A stretch of 64,000 nt of DNA, from the NCBI GenBank assembly GCA_946408595.1, contig CAMJSX010000001.1, positions 120,356 to 184,355 on the forward strand, read 5' to 3'. This stretch comes from an uncultured Candidatus Saccharibacteria bacterium (lineage in GTDB: Bacteria; Patescibacteriota; Saccharimonadia; Saccharimonadales; Saccharimonadaceae). Made by a program: the position numbers and the translations under genes. Shown here piece by piece: positions 38,388 to 48,559 of this stretch. Position 1 is the stretch's first letter. Every line of letters begins with the position of its first letter. The notes beneath the pieces are model-generated. The model was not told where the DNA came from. It did no database searches and saw only the letters and a program-made list of their open reading frames with translations.

Positions 38388-38724
38388 GAGCCAGCAAGGC
38401 AATCGCTTGGAAACACCCAAGAGGAAAGTCCGGGCAACACAGAGCAAGGTAGTCGCTAACGGCGACCGTCCGTAAGGATAGGGAAAGTACCACAGAAACA
38501 ATACTGCCCTTCGCAGGGCGATGGTGAAAAGAGTGGGGTAAGAGCCCACAGCATCTCGTAGCGATATGAGGTGGCGGCAAACCCTACCTGTTGCAAGGAG
38601 TACTATCAGCTTCTGCTCGAAGACGTACGCTCACCGCTTGAATGCTATAGCAATGTAGCGTCTAGATAGATGATTGCCGACTATATATTATATATAGTGA
38701 CAGAACCCGGCTTATCAATGGCTC
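38388..38724 (+). ncRNA. rnpB: RNase P RNA
   Basis: GAGGAAAGTCCGGGC and ACAGAACCCGGCTTA; closing GAGCCA/TGGCTC. Confidence 0.96.
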
Positions 38725-38733
38725 ATATCAAAA

Positions 38734-38757
38734 ACCCACCCGAGAAGGGTGGGTCTT
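38734..38757. terminator. terminator between rnpB and rpmB (convergent)
   Basis: ACCCACCC-gagaa-GGGTGGGT. Confidence 0.75.
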
Positions 38758-38769
38758 TGGTTTTGAAAC

Positions 38770-38997
38770 TTATTTAGCGGCTTTTTTAGCTGCAGTTTCT
38801 TTTGGCGATTCAATTAAACCTTTTTTCTTCAGAGTGCGAAGGGCAGAGGTCGAAACATTGCACTTCACTTTTTGGCCGTTGATGACCAAAGTTCTCTTAG
38901 TAACATTTGGCTTGAAAACTTTTCGTGTATGGCGTTGAGAGAATGACACATTGTGACCATACATTTTGCCTTTTCCGGTAACTTCACAAATTGCCAT
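38770..38997 (-). CDS. rpmB: 50S ribosomal protein L28
   Basis: MAICEVTGKGKMYGHNVSFSQRHTRKVFKPN. Confidence 0.93.
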   Translation of the reverse strand: MAICEVTGKGKMYGHNVSFSQRHTRKVFKPNVTKRTLVINGQKVKCNVSTSALRTLKKKGLIESPKETAAKKAAK

Positions 38998-38998
38998 G

Positions 38999-39346
38999 TT
39001 ATTTCTCCTTCACCGTATTAACGATTGCTTTGAATGCTTCAGGATTGTTTACAGCAAGATCAGCTAAAACTTTGCGATCGAGATTGATATTTTTTGCTTT
39101 CATACCGGCAATTAATTGCGAGTAGGAAAGACCAAGTTCTCTTGAAGCATTGTTGATGCGGGTAATCCAAAGAGCGCGTAAATCGCGTTTGCGATTGCGG
39201 CGATCACGATAGCTATATCGTAATGCCTTGATAACACCTTGTTTACCCAAACGAAAACTGCGGGTGCGGGCATGTTGCATGCCTTTGGCAGATTTCAAAA
39301 TTTTCTTATGTTTGGCCATAGCGGCCACACCACGTTTTACTCTCAT
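38999..39346 (-). CDS. rplT: 50S ribosomal protein L20
   Basis: [22 protein letters not shown]...[18 protein letters not shown]. Confidence 0.96.
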   Translation of the reverse strand: MRVKRGVAAMAKHKKILKSAKGMQHARTRSFRLGKQGVIKALRYSYRDRRNRKRDLRALWITRINNASRELGLSYSQLIAGMKAKNINLDRKVLADLAVNNPEAFKAIVNTVKEK

Positions 39347-39348
39347 AG

Positions 39349-39543
39349 TTAAACCCCTAATGCAGTCTTAACGTTTTTCTTGATTTTGCCATTGATGGCG
39401 GCAGCAGTTTTCATGTTGCGCTTCCTGGCTTTGCTTTTTTTCGCGAGAATGTGATTCCCGTAGGCGCGCTCACGCGTAATCTTACCAGAACCGGTAATCT
39501 TGATGCGCTTGGCGGTGCCTTTATGCGTCTTTAGTTTTGGCAT
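39349..39543 (-). CDS. rpmI: 50S ribosomal protein L35
   Basis: [21 protein letters not shown]. Confidence 0.95.
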   Translation of the reverse strand: MPKLKTHKGTAKRIKITGSGKITRERAYGNHILAKKSKARKRNMKTAAAINGKIKKNVKTALGV

Positions 39544-39606
39544 AGGTTTTCCTTTAGTTTAAAGTTAGTAATAAATGTGCAATCAGGGAACCGTGGAAGT
39601 AGGAAA

Positions 39607-40116
39607 TTACTTCTTCCGTATTCCGACTGATAGGTTGCGTCCGTTGAATTGGGCTTTGCCTTCTTCGACAATGTCGTCACCAATGAGGGTGAGAACTTTA
39701 TTTAAAAGTTCAGTACCGATTTCTTTGTGTGCCATTTCGCGACCTTTGAAAACAATCATGATTTTCACGCGGTCACCATCATCTAGGAATTCGCGCATTT
39801 TGCGGACTTTGATGTTAAGGTCGTTATCTGAAATCTTGAGGCCAATCTTCATTTGCTTCAACTCGGACTGCTTTTCACGAGCTTTCTTACGATTTTTGGC
39901 TTCTTCTTTCATCTTTTGATACTGGAATTTGCCCCAGTCAATGATTTTAACGACCGGCGGATTGGCGTTAGCGGCAATTTCCACTAAATCCACTCCTTGG
40001 TCTCTTGCGAGAAGTTGGGCTTCGCGACTAGACATAATGCCCAGTTGCTCACCTGATGAACCTATTACGCGTACCTCCGGATAACGAATTTCTCCATTAA
40101 GACGGGTGCGTGACAA
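39607..40116 (-). CDS. infC: translation initiation factor IF-3
   Basis: RLNGEIRYPEVRVIGSSGEQLGIM...VKIMIVFKGREMAHKEIG; infC-rpmI-rplT order. Confidence 0.95.
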   Translation of the reverse strand: MSRTRLNGEIRYPEVRVIGSSGEQLGIMSSREAQLLARDQGVDLVEIAANANPPVVKIIDWGKFQYQKMKEEAKNRKKAREKQSELKQMKIGLKISDNDLNIKVRKMREFLDDGDRVKIMIVFKGREMAHKEIGTELLNKVLTLIGDDIVEEGKAQFNGRNLSVGIRKK

Positions 40117-40169
40117 ATTTTTTATAGTATTCCTTTCTTCTCTTGAATTAACCTGTGATTAATTATACC

Positions 40170-41678
40170 TCATCTTCTTCGATAAGTCAACGCTTCGGCG
40201 AGGTGTTTTGAAAGAATAATGTCGGTTCCTTCAAGATCGGCAATGGTTCTGGCGACTTTGATAGTTTTAAAATAAGCCCGGGCCGATAAATTGAGTCGTT
40301 CTGAGGCCTCGGCGAGGAGCTTTTCGGCTTCCGGTTCCATAGTGAGAAGGTTCGAAACTTGGAAGCTGGAAAGTGAGCTATTATAAATGCCGTCTCGTTT
40401 GTAACGAGCCTTTTGGCGGGTAATTGCCCCTGTTATAGTATTTTTTACAACATTATGTTCATGGTCAGTGGTGGCGATGGTGGCGGCGAGTTCTGAGTTT
40501 TTGACCTTTTCAACTTCAATGTACATGTCGATACGATCGAGCAAAGGTCCGGAAATTTTCTTGTGGTAGTTTTGGATTTGGGTTTCGGTGCATTTACATT
40601 CGTGTGTAGGATCACCGAGATAGCCACAAGGGCAGGGATTCATAGTGGCGACTAGCATGAAATCGGCTGGATAGGTGGTTTTCTGGTTCGCGCGAGAGAT
40701 GGTGACGGCTTTATCTTCGAGAGGTTGGCGGAGTGATTCTAGGACCGAACGGGGAAATTCGGGAAGTTCATCTAGGAACAAAACGCCTTTATCGGCTAGG
40801 GAGATTTCGCCTGGACCGTTTACGCCGCCGATGATGGAGGTGGCGGAGGCGGTGTGATGCGGGCTTCTGAACGGCCTATTTGTTACGACTTCACCGGTAG
40901 TCATGCCAGAGATGGAGTATAGTTTAGTGATTTCAACCATTTCTTCAGGGGTTAAATCAGGGAGCAAATTGGCGGCGGCTTTGGCGAGGAGGGTTTTGCC
41001 GGCTCCCGGTGGACCAGAAATGAGGATGTTATGATGTCCGGCGATAGCAATTTCCATGGCACGCTTGGCGTTAATTTGCCCGCGAATGTGGTCTAGAAGC
41101 GCCTCAGAGGCCATTTTGGTGGCATTTTTTGGTATTTTTACGTCTTGGTTAGTTTTTAGGATTTGGCCCTGGTTTTTGAGTTGTAAAAATAGGTTGATTA
41201 GAGTGTCGACACCGTAGATTGTGACTCCTTTGATGAGCGATGCTTGCGAGAGATTCTGAATTGGTACGTAGATTTCCTTAAAACCGGTGGTTTTTGCGGT
41301 CTCTACGATGTTGATGATGCCTTTGACTGGGCGGAGTTCACCGCTTAATGACAACTCGCCAACAAATATTTTACCTTCGGTGTCGGGCTTGATTAATTGC
41401 CCGGAGAGCATCAAGACCGATAGCGCGATGGGCAGATCTAGGTACGAGCCGTCTTTTGAAAGGTCTGCTGGTGCCAAATTAATAGTGACTTTGCGGTCCG
41501 GGAATGAAAAACCCGAATTCACAATGGCACTTCGCACACGCTCCTTGGCTTCGTTAATAGTTTTGTTGGCCATACCCACAATATTGAAAGCTGGTAGCCC
41601 ACGATTCTTGTCGCCCTCGACTTCCACCAACTTTCCAAGAAAGCCGTAGGGCATTGCTGAATGAATTTTACTTGTCAT
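40170..41678 (-). CDS. comM: YifB/ComM-family Mg-chelatase-like AAA ATPase
   Basis: ISGPPGAGKTLLAKA; FRSPHHTASATSIIGG; ATMNPCPCGYLGD. Confidence 0.93.
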   Translation of the reverse strand: MTSKIHSAMPYGFLGKLVEVEGDKNRGLPAFNIVGMANKTINEAKERVRSAIVNSGFSFPDRKVTINLAPADLSKDGSYLDLPIALSVLMLSGQLIKPDTEGKIFVGELSLSGELRPVKGIINIVETAKTTGFKEIYVPIQNLSQASLIKGVTIYGVDTLINLFLQLKNQGQILKTNQDVKIPKNATKMASEALLDHIRGQINAKRAMEIAIAGHHNILISGPPGAGKTLLAKAAANLLPDLTPEEMVEITKLYSISGMTTGEVVTNRPFRSPHHTASATSIIGGVNGPGEISLADKGVLFLDELPEFPRSVLESLRQPLEDKAVTISRANQKTTYPADFMLVATMNPCPCGYLGDPTHECKCTETQIQNYHKKISGPLLDRIDMYIEVEKVKNSELAATIATTDHEHNVVKNTITGAITRQKARYKRDGIYNSSLSSFQVSNLLTMEPEAEKLLAEASERLNLSARAYFKTIKVARTIADLEGTDIILSKHLAEALTYRRR

Positions 41679-41845
41679 ACGGACGGTCCTAACATGGACG
41701 AAAAATTTTTACAACCCCCCACCCAAAATCAATAAAAAATTATTCAAAAAATTGGCTGAAAATGCTTGTGGAAAACTCGCAAAAAATACAAAAATTGTTC
41801 AAAAAATCTATTGACATTAGCTTTTTTTCGCGGTATTATAGAGGT

Positions 41846-41955
41846 AGCTTCTGAATAAAAAAATTATTCAGAAGGTCAAAACAAAAATTTAGCCAAAATA
41901 ACTCCACACTCTACTTTGAAGACCGGTTTTCCTCGCAGTTACCGGTCTTCTTCTA
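41846..41955 (+). ncRNA. candidate sRNA with promoter and terminator
   Basis: TTGACA (41811) - 17 bp - TATTAT (41834); hairpin CTTCTGAAT/ATTCAGAAG; terminator GAAGACCGGT/ACCGGTCTTC; no convincing ORF. Confidence 0.55.
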
Positions 41956-41994
41956 TGCAAAAGAGACGCTTTGTGATATAATTTAATGCAAGTT

Positions 41995-42349
41995 GGGGCT
42001 GACAAAGCTTAGACGGATCATTAACAAGCATAATGCATATCGATTAAATACCGTAAGTATTAATAAGTGCTAAAAACACTAAGACTGCGCATGTAGCATA
42101 CATGCCAGCATATGCCTAATTTAATGTAGGCTGGTTTGCGCGTGAGATTCCGTAGCGCGTAAATTATCATACAACGGGACTAAGGCCATTAATGTGGCGA
42201 AGAATGGCACGAAAATTTAGCCACGGCAATTGTTAGTTTCGTTTTCTGCAGCTAACAATAAACGCCAAAATTAAAACAGAAAACTAAATATGTAGATTTA
42301 TGCTCACGTGATAATTCGGACCCGGAGGCAGTATCCGGCAGCTCCACCA
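41995..42349 (+). ncRNA. ssrA: tmRNA
   Basis: 5' GGGGCTG pairs 3' CAGCTCC-ACCA; D-like GACGG; candidate tag ORF ends in hairpin GCCTA/TAGGC. Confidence 0.92.
42069..42119 (+). other. putative tmRNA tag reading frame AKNTKTAHVAYMPAYA*
   Basis: GCT AAA AAC ACT AAG ACT GCG CAT GTA GCA TAC ATG CCA GCA TAT GCC TAA; stop lies in a stem, as in other tmRNAs. Confidence 0.6.
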
Positions 42350-42895
42350 ATGCTTTTGAATTCGCCTTTTCAAGGCGATTTTTGTTGGCTATTATAGCGT
42401 TTTGTTGTGAAAAATACAACAAAATGAATAAAAAATTAATACAGATACTAACAGGGAAGCAAAATGTAATAAATACAACGTTGAAATTGAATAAATGTAT
42501 TGATTTTTTATTGAGTTTATGCTAATATGAAGATAGTCGCGATGACTAAAATAAAAACTAATAACAAACCTTAAAAATATGAAAAAACACAAAAAACCAT
42601 AAAATTTGGCGGGCGAAAAGGTAATTTCTAGCCATAAATTACATATAGGAATTACCTAGAGCTCCGCTAAAAGCGTCGAGCGCGTTGGTAAATCTTTCAC
42701 TAGCACCTTAGAGAAACATAAACAAGAGCGAAAGAAAAAACTAACAAGGATCAATGCTTCACCTAGCGTGAAGCGGTCAAAGAAGGGAAAAGCGGATACG
42801 GGTTGTGGCCAATAGTTGTGATTATAGCGCCAGATAACCCCCGCTTCCCTCCAAAAATACTTGGGGGATTAAACCAGTTATGTTATAATCAAGGA

Positions 42896-43249
42896 ATGAA
42901 GCAGAATCGCATCATTTCTTATATAAGTATTATCGGACTCGCAGCCTTAATTCTTATACTTAATTTAACATCACCGACGGAAATTGGACCGTTCGGTGTT
43001 TTATTATTTTTTACAACATTATATATTTCGATTTTTGGCATTATTTCTGCCTTGATGCAGGTGTATTACAAGCTTGCTCTCAAAAGGAGTGTTTTTAGAA
43101 ACAAGGATTATCTTTATGCTGCGGTGATGTCTTTTGGCCCGATTATGCTTTTGATGGCAAGATCTTTCGGGGTAGTTAACTTTTGGACTGTAGGCCTGAT
43201 TGCGTCATTTTTATTTTTAGCTGAATTTTTAGTCGCAAAACGCATATAG
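42896..43249 (+). CDS. small integral membrane protein
   Basis: ATG 42896 six bases after TATAAT; 3-4 hydrophobic segments. Confidence 0.6.
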   Translation: MKQNRIISYISIIGLAALILILNLTSPTEIGPFGVLLFFTTLYISIFGIISALMQVYYKLALKRSVFRNKDYLYAAVMSFGPIMLLMARSFGVVNFWTVGLIASFLFLAEFLVAKRI

Positions 43250-43266
43250 TATGATAAAATAAGCAT

Positions 43267-43803
43267 ATGGATTATAGTCAGAAAGGTCAAACAGGAGACG
43301 TAATGGATTTTTTTACCGCTGGTGTTGGGAATGTTCCTGCTGATCAGAATACTTATCAATCTGAGAATAACCTGGATTTGACTAATAATCAGACTTCTTG
43401 GGACATGAATAAAGAAGTGCAGCCGTCGGTTGAGAATACGCGTAATATCGGTAATAGGGCTATTCTTTCGTCGGAAAAAGCTGCTCAAACTGAAATGATT
43501 CACGACAATCAACTACTTGATGAGTTAGTTGAATCAGTGGTTTCGCATGATGTGCCTGTCGCTCCAACTACTATTCCAGATGAAATGATTGAAAAAATCT
43601 CCTTTGACGCTAGTCTTATTAAGACTGACGGCGATCATATTGATCCGAGAGCTATTAAGGAGGCCGACCATGTGATTAGTGTTTTAGGAGAGACGCGTGA
43701 CGCCTGTAGTTTTGAAGAGGCAATTAGGGGAGAAAATGGCATGGTGAGAAAGAATGTGACTAATTCATACAAAGATAATCCATATAACAGGAAGGCGGCC
43801 TGA
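43267..43803 (+). CDS. hypothetical protein
   Basis: 178 aa; adjacent to the TraD-like gene (stop and start share bases). Confidence 0.6.
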   Translation: MDYSQKGQTGDVMDFFTAGVGNVPADQNTYQSENNLDLTNNQTSWDMNKEVQPSVENTRNIGNRAILSSEKAAQTEMIHDNQLLDELVESVVSHDVPVAPTTIPDEMIEKISFDASLIKTDGDHIDPRAIKEADHVISVLGETRDACSFEEAIRGENGMVRKNVTNSYKDNPYNRKAA

Positions 43804-46508
43804 TGGAACCTTGGGTGGTAGCTATTGCAGCATTTGTCGCTATCATCATTCTTTTTGCAATTATTTTTGCTTCTAGAGTTTCTAAGCTTAGGAAGGCCAA
43901 GAAATATGAGCGTGGTCTTAAGATGGTGTCACTGTTGATACACTTGCCACCTACCACTGATGATATTGAAGGTAATGGTAGAGATAAACGTGATGTTGCG
44001 AATGAGGCTATTTCAAAAGCTCAGGTGATGTATTCGATATTGGCCTCAACTATTACCAAAGGGTTTAAGACTAGACTATATGGTCAGCGTCATTTTTCTT
44101 TTGAAATAATCGCTAAAGATGGCATTATTAGATATTACGCCATTGTACCGGCTGTTTTGACAGAGGTGGTGAAGCAATCTGTCCAGTCTGCTTATCCGAC
44201 CGCTAAAATTGAAGAGAAAAGGGAAGAAAACATTTTTGCTCCAGAGGGTAAGGTAGATAATGTGTCAGGGGCGGAGTTGACTTTGAATAAGGAATATTAC
44301 CTTCCAATCGCGACGTACGAGGACACAAAGAGCGATGCGTCGATGGCTATTTTGAATGCATTGTCTAGCGTGGGTAAAAAAGAAGGTGCAACTGTACAAA
44401 TATTGTTCCGTCCTGCACAAAAAAATTGGTTTTCGACTGGCAAGCAATACATTGAAGACGTTCAGAAGGGCAAGAAAAAGAAGACTGGCGGTGCTGCGTT
44501 CGGTGATTTAGTGATGGATGTGGTAAGGGCTCCTTGGGAAGTTCCGCAAGAACATGAAAAGTCTACGGAAACCAATGTTATTTCTAATGTGAAACAAGAA
44601 GAGATTCAGGCTATTGCTGGTAAGATGCGTTATCCGGGCTTTGAAACTTTAATTAGAATTGTGGCGTGTTCCGATTCGAAGCCGCGTTCTGAAGCAATCG
44701 TTGGTGGGATTGTTTCTGCCTTTTCTCAGTTTAATTCGCCAGAATACAATGGTTTTAAGGTAAATACCTTTAAGGATTCTAAGAAACTAGTCGTGGATTA
44801 TGTGTTTAGGTTCTTCCCGTTGAGAATTAATTCAAGTATCTTAAATAGTGTTGAGCTTGCTTCAATTTTCCATTTGCCGGAGCAAAGCTCAATCCCGAAC
44901 TCTCAGGTTGAGCGTCAGCTAGTCAAACAGGTAGATGGGCCAGCCAAGCTTGTGACTGAGGGTGTATTGCTGGGGACTAATGAGTTTAGAGGAGAGAAGA
45001 AAGCGATTTATCTTGGTGATGATGATCGCCGTCGTCATATGTACGTGATAGGTCAGACTGGTATGGGTAAATCCGTATTTCTCGAGAATATTGCCTTTCA
45101 GGATATGTGCGATGGTCGTGGTTTTGCCTTTATTGACCCGCACGGTGATGCTGTAGAGGCGCTTTTAAAGCGGGTGCCGCAAGAACGTATTGATGACGTT
45201 ATCTATTTTGACCCAGCGGATATTGAGCATCCAGTGGGTATGAATATGTTTGAGTTTACTTCTGAAGATCAGAAAGACTTTATCGTCCAAGAGGGAATTT
45301 CTATGCTTCAGTCGCTGTTTGATCCAAATAACCAAGGTTTCTTTGGGCCTCGTGGGCAACACATGTTTAGAAATGCGGCGCTTCTTCTGATGGCCGATCC
45401 GGCTGGAGCGACTTTTATTGATATTCCGCAGTGCTTTACCGACCCAGAATTTGTGAAGTCTAAGTTGAAATATGTTACGGACAAGGCGGTTTATGATTAC
45501 TGGACTAAGGAGTTCCCAGCTTCCCAAAAATCAAATGATGCAGGTGAAGTAATTACTTGGTTTGCTTCAAAGTGGGGACCATTCCTTTCGAATACTATTA
45601 TGCGTAATACTTTGGGACAGATTAAATCAGGTTTCAATATCCGAGAAATAATGGACAATAAGAAAATTTTCTTGGTTAACCTATCTAAAGGCCGACTTGG
45701 CGATATTAATGCTAATCTTCTCGGTATGATTTTCGTGATGAAGTTCCAACAGGCCGCGATGTCGCGCCAAGACATCCCAGAAAGCCAACGTCAAGATTTC
45801 TGTCTTTATGTAGATGAGTTCCAAAACTTTGCGACAGAATCGTTTGAGTCAATCTTGAGCGAAGCTCGTAAATACCGCCTTAACTTGATTGTGGCGAACC
45901 AGTTTATGACTCAGTTGACCGATAAAATTAGGGAAGCGTTGCTTGGTAACGTGGGTACGATTATTTGCGGTCGTGTTGGCGTTACGGACGCTGATTTGAT
46001 GGTTAAAGCTTTCACACCTACGTTTACTGCTGAAGACCTTACTAAGACGCCAAATCACGCTGCTGTGGCCAAAGTAATGATGTTTGGGATGCCATCAAAT
46101 GCCTTTACAATGAATTTGCCAGCTCCGATGGGTGAACCGAACGATGAGTTAATGAACACCTTGAAGGTTTATTCAGCTACTAAATATGCTAAAACGCGTG
46201 CCGAGGTGGAGAGAGAAATACAGGAGCGTTGGTCGGCTGCTGCAAAAGCAAAGAGCGATGTGACAGAACAGGAAAAGGAGCCATCATCGGATAATGATTC
46301 TGGTGAAAAGAAGTTCCTGGATGATTGGTTGGCTAAAAATCCGGCAAAACCGGCGCCTGAACCGGTGCCAGAGGCGCCAGCGGAGCCAGAGCCAGCGGAG
46401 CTAGAGCCAGAACCAACGCCACAGCCGCAACCACAACCAGAGCCGGAACCAGAGCCAGAACCCACCCCTGAGCCGAAGGAAGACGAAATTGTTTTTAAGA
46501 TAAGATAA
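43803..46508 (+). CDS. VirD4/TraD-like membrane ATPase
   Basis: N-terminal TM; YVIGQTGMGKSVFLENIAFQD; IDPHGDAVEALL; CLYVDEFQNFATESFESILSEARKYRLNLIVANQF; P/E repeat tail. Confidence 0.8.
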   Translation: MEPWVVAIAAFVAIIILFAIIFASRVSKLRKAKKYERGLKMVSLLIHLPPTTDDIEGNGRDKRDVANEAISKAQVMYSILASTITKGFKTRLYGQRHFSFEIIAKDGIIRYYAIVPAVLTEVVKQSVQSAYPTAKIEEKREENIFAPEGKVDNVSGAELTLNKEYYLPIATYEDTKSDASMAILNALSSVGKKEGATVQILFRPAQKNWFSTGKQYIEDVQKGKKKKTGGAAFGDLVMDVVRAPWEVPQEHEKSTETNVISNVKQEEIQAIAGKMRYPGFETLIRIVACSDSKPRSEAIVGGIVSAFSQFNSPEYNGFKVNTFKDSKKLVVDYVFRFFPLRINSSILNSVELASIFHLPEQSSIPNSQVERQLVKQVDGPAKLVTEGVLLGTNEFRGEKKAIYLGDDDRRRHMYVIGQTGMGKSVFLENIAFQDMCDGRGFAFIDPHGDAVEALLKRVPQERIDDVIYFDPADIEHPVGMNMFEFTSEDQKDFIVQEGISMLQSLFDPNNQGFFGPRGQHMFRNAALLLMADPAGATFIDIPQCFTDPEFVKSKLKYVTDKAVYDYWTKEFPASQKSNDAGEVITWFASKWGPFLSNTIMRNTLGQIKSGFNIREIMDNKKIFLVNLSKGRLGDINANLLGMIFVMKFQQAAMSRQDIPESQRQDFCLYVDEFQNFATESFESILSEARKYRLNLIVANQFMTQLTDKIREALLGNVGTIICGRVGVTDADLMVKAFTPTFTAEDLTKTPNHAAVAKVMMFGMPSNAFTMNLPAPMGEPNDELMNTLKVYSATKYAKTRAEVEREIQERWSAAAKAKSDVTEQEKEPSSDNDSGEKKFLDDWLAKNPAKPAPEPVPEAPAEPEPAELEPEPTPQPQPQPEPEPEPEPTPEPKEDEIVFKIR

Positions 46509-46570
46509 CCCTTGAATTTTTGGCCTCTTAGGTGTATAATAGGGAGGTATATTTAAGAAGAGGTATTAAA

Positions 46571-48550
46571 ATGGCCAAAGAAGCCTATGATTCGTCTGAG
46601 ATTCGGGTGCTCGAAGGTCTTGAGCCAGTACGCTTGAGGCCAGGTATGTATATCGGTTCTACCGGTTATGATGGGTTGCATCACCTTATTAAAGAGATTG
46701 CCGATAACTCTATTGATGAAGCGATTGCTGGCTATGCCAACAGGATAGATATTACTATATTAAATGATGGTGGCGTTAGAGTAGACGACAACGGTCGTGG
46801 TATCCCAGTAGATATTCACCCGAAGACCAAGAAGTCTACCCTTGAGACGGTGCTCACCGTGCTTCATGCTGGCGGTAAATTCGGTGACGGTGGCTATAAG
46901 GTTTCATCTGGACTTCATGGTGTAGGCTCGTCTGTGGTGAACGCTCTTTCAAGCAAGATGGTGGCCGAAGTTTATCGTGATGGTAAGACGCACCATATTG
47001 AATTTGACACTGGTAAGCCTACGATGGAGCTAAAAGTCACTGCTGGCTCGCCTAGAGAACATGGTACCTCAATTACTTTTTATCCAGATCCGGCTATTTT
47101 TAAAGAGACGACGACTTTTGATTACGATTGGGTTTCGAGCTATGCTCGTCACCAGGCTTATCTTACTAAGGGTATATTAATTACGGTTAATGACGAGCGC
47201 AATGGCGCCAGGGAATCATTCTACTTCGAAGGTGGCATTAAGAGCTATGTAAAGCGTTTGAATAATGGTAAGGAAGTTTTATCTGATGATATCTTTTACG
47301 TTGAGAAACAGGTTGGTGATACTGGGGTAGAAATTGCTCTCCAATACAACGATACCTTCGCAGAAATTATGAAACCATTTGCCAATAACGTGCTCACCCC
47401 AGATGGTGGTATGCATGTGGTAGGTTTTCGTACTGGTCTTAACCGTACGATTAATGATTATGCTCGTAAGAACGGTCTCTTAAAAGAGAAGGAAGATAAT
47501 CTAACTGGTGACGATATTAAGGAAGGTCTCACCGCGGTGATTTTGGTAAAACTTCCTGATCCACAGTTTGAAGGTCAGACTAAGAACAAGCTTGGAAATC
47601 CTGAAGTGAGAGGTTATGTTGATAAGGTGATGACTGAGTATTTCGGTTATTATCTTGAAGAAAACCCAGCAATTGCTAAGAAAATTGTGGGTAAAGCTAC
47701 TCTTGCGGCTAGAGCGCGTAAAGCAGCGCGTGCGGCACGTGATAACGTAATTAGAAAGGGCGCTTTTGAGGGGCTTAACCTTCCATCGAAGCTGGCCGAC
47801 TGTTCATCTAGAAATGCTGAGGAATGTGAGCTCTTTATCGTAGAGGGTAATTCTGCTGCTGGTTCTGCTAAGGAAGGCCGCGATTCACGTATCCAGGCTA
47901 TCTTGCCGCTACGTGGTAAGGTATTGAATACTGAGCGGGCGAGATTAGACAAGATGCTTGCAAACGCCGAGCTGGTTTCTCTGATTAAGGGTTTAGGTGT
48001 GGGGATTGGTGACCAGTTTAATATGGATGGCTTGAGATATCATAAGATTGTCTTCATGACGGATGCTGATGTTGATGGTTCACATATTTCGACGTTGCTT
48101 CTAACCTTCTTCTTCCGTTACATGCCAGACATTATCAAGGCGGGACATGTTTATCTAGCTAAACCACCGCTATTTGGCTTGATTAAGGGTACAGGGAACG
48201 GTCGTAAGATTGATTATATATATGACGAGCAGGCCCTAGAGGATACTTTGACCAAGAAGATTGCCGAGCGTAAGGCTGCGGGGACTAAGATTGATGAGGA
48301 AACTGAGCGCTTTAAACAAGCTGGTTATACTGCTCAGCAACGCTTTAAGGGTCTTGGCGAAATGGATGCGGCTCAACTTTGGGAGACGACTATGAATCCA
48401 GAAAATCGTATTTTGATAAGAGTCAATATTGAAGACGCTGAAAAGGCCGATGCGATCTTCAGTAAACTAATGGGTGACCAAGCCGAACTACGTAAAAACT
48501 TTATCCAAGCTCGCGCTGCTAGCGTTGATTTGGATGATTTGGACTTTTAA
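46571..48550 (+). CDS. gyrB: DNA gyrase subunit B
   Basis: LRPGMYIGSTG, DNSIDEA, VEGNSAAGSAKEGRDSRIQAILPLRGK, MTDADVDGSHI. Confidence 0.97.
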   Translation: MAKEAYDSSEIRVLEGLEPVRLRPGMYIGSTGYDGLHHLIKEIADNSIDEAIAGYANRIDITILNDGGVRVDDNGRGIPVDIHPKTKKSTLETVLTVLHAGGKFGDGGYKVSSGLHGVGSSVVNALSSKMVAEVYRDGKTHHIEFDTGKPTMELKVTAGSPREHGTSITFYPDPAIFKETTTFDYDWVSSYARHQAYLTKGILITVNDERNGARESFYFEGGIKSYVKRLNNGKEVLSDDIFYVEKQVGDTGVEIALQYNDTFAEIMKPFANNVLTPDGGMHVVGFRTGLNRTINDYARKNGLLKEKEDNLTGDDIKEGLTAVILVKLPDPQFEGQTKNKLGNPEVRGYVDKVMTEYFGYYLEENPAIAKKIVGKATLAARARKAARAARDNVIRKGAFEGLNLPSKLADCSSRNAEECELFIVEGNSAAGSAKEGRDSRIQAILPLRGKVLNTERARLDKMLANAELVSLIKGLGVGIGDQFNMDGLRYHKIVFMTDADVDGSHISTLLLTFFFRYMPDIIKAGHVYLAKPPLFGLIKGTGNGRKIDYIYDEQALEDTLTKKIAERKAAGTKIDEETERFKQAGYTAQQRFKGLGEMDAAQLWETTMNPENRILIRVNIEDAEKADAIFSKLMGDQAELRKNFIQARAASVDLDDLDF

Positions 48551-48559
48551 GGAGGAACT

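Noticed and set aside
46169-46465. Minus-strand Gly/Ser-rich ORF
   Set aside because: Antisense of the P/E repeat tail of the TraD-like gene.
43803-46508. Conjugative element based on the TraD-like ATPase
   Set aside because: No relaxase or other T4SS genes nearby; such ATPases are commonly chromosomal in CPR.
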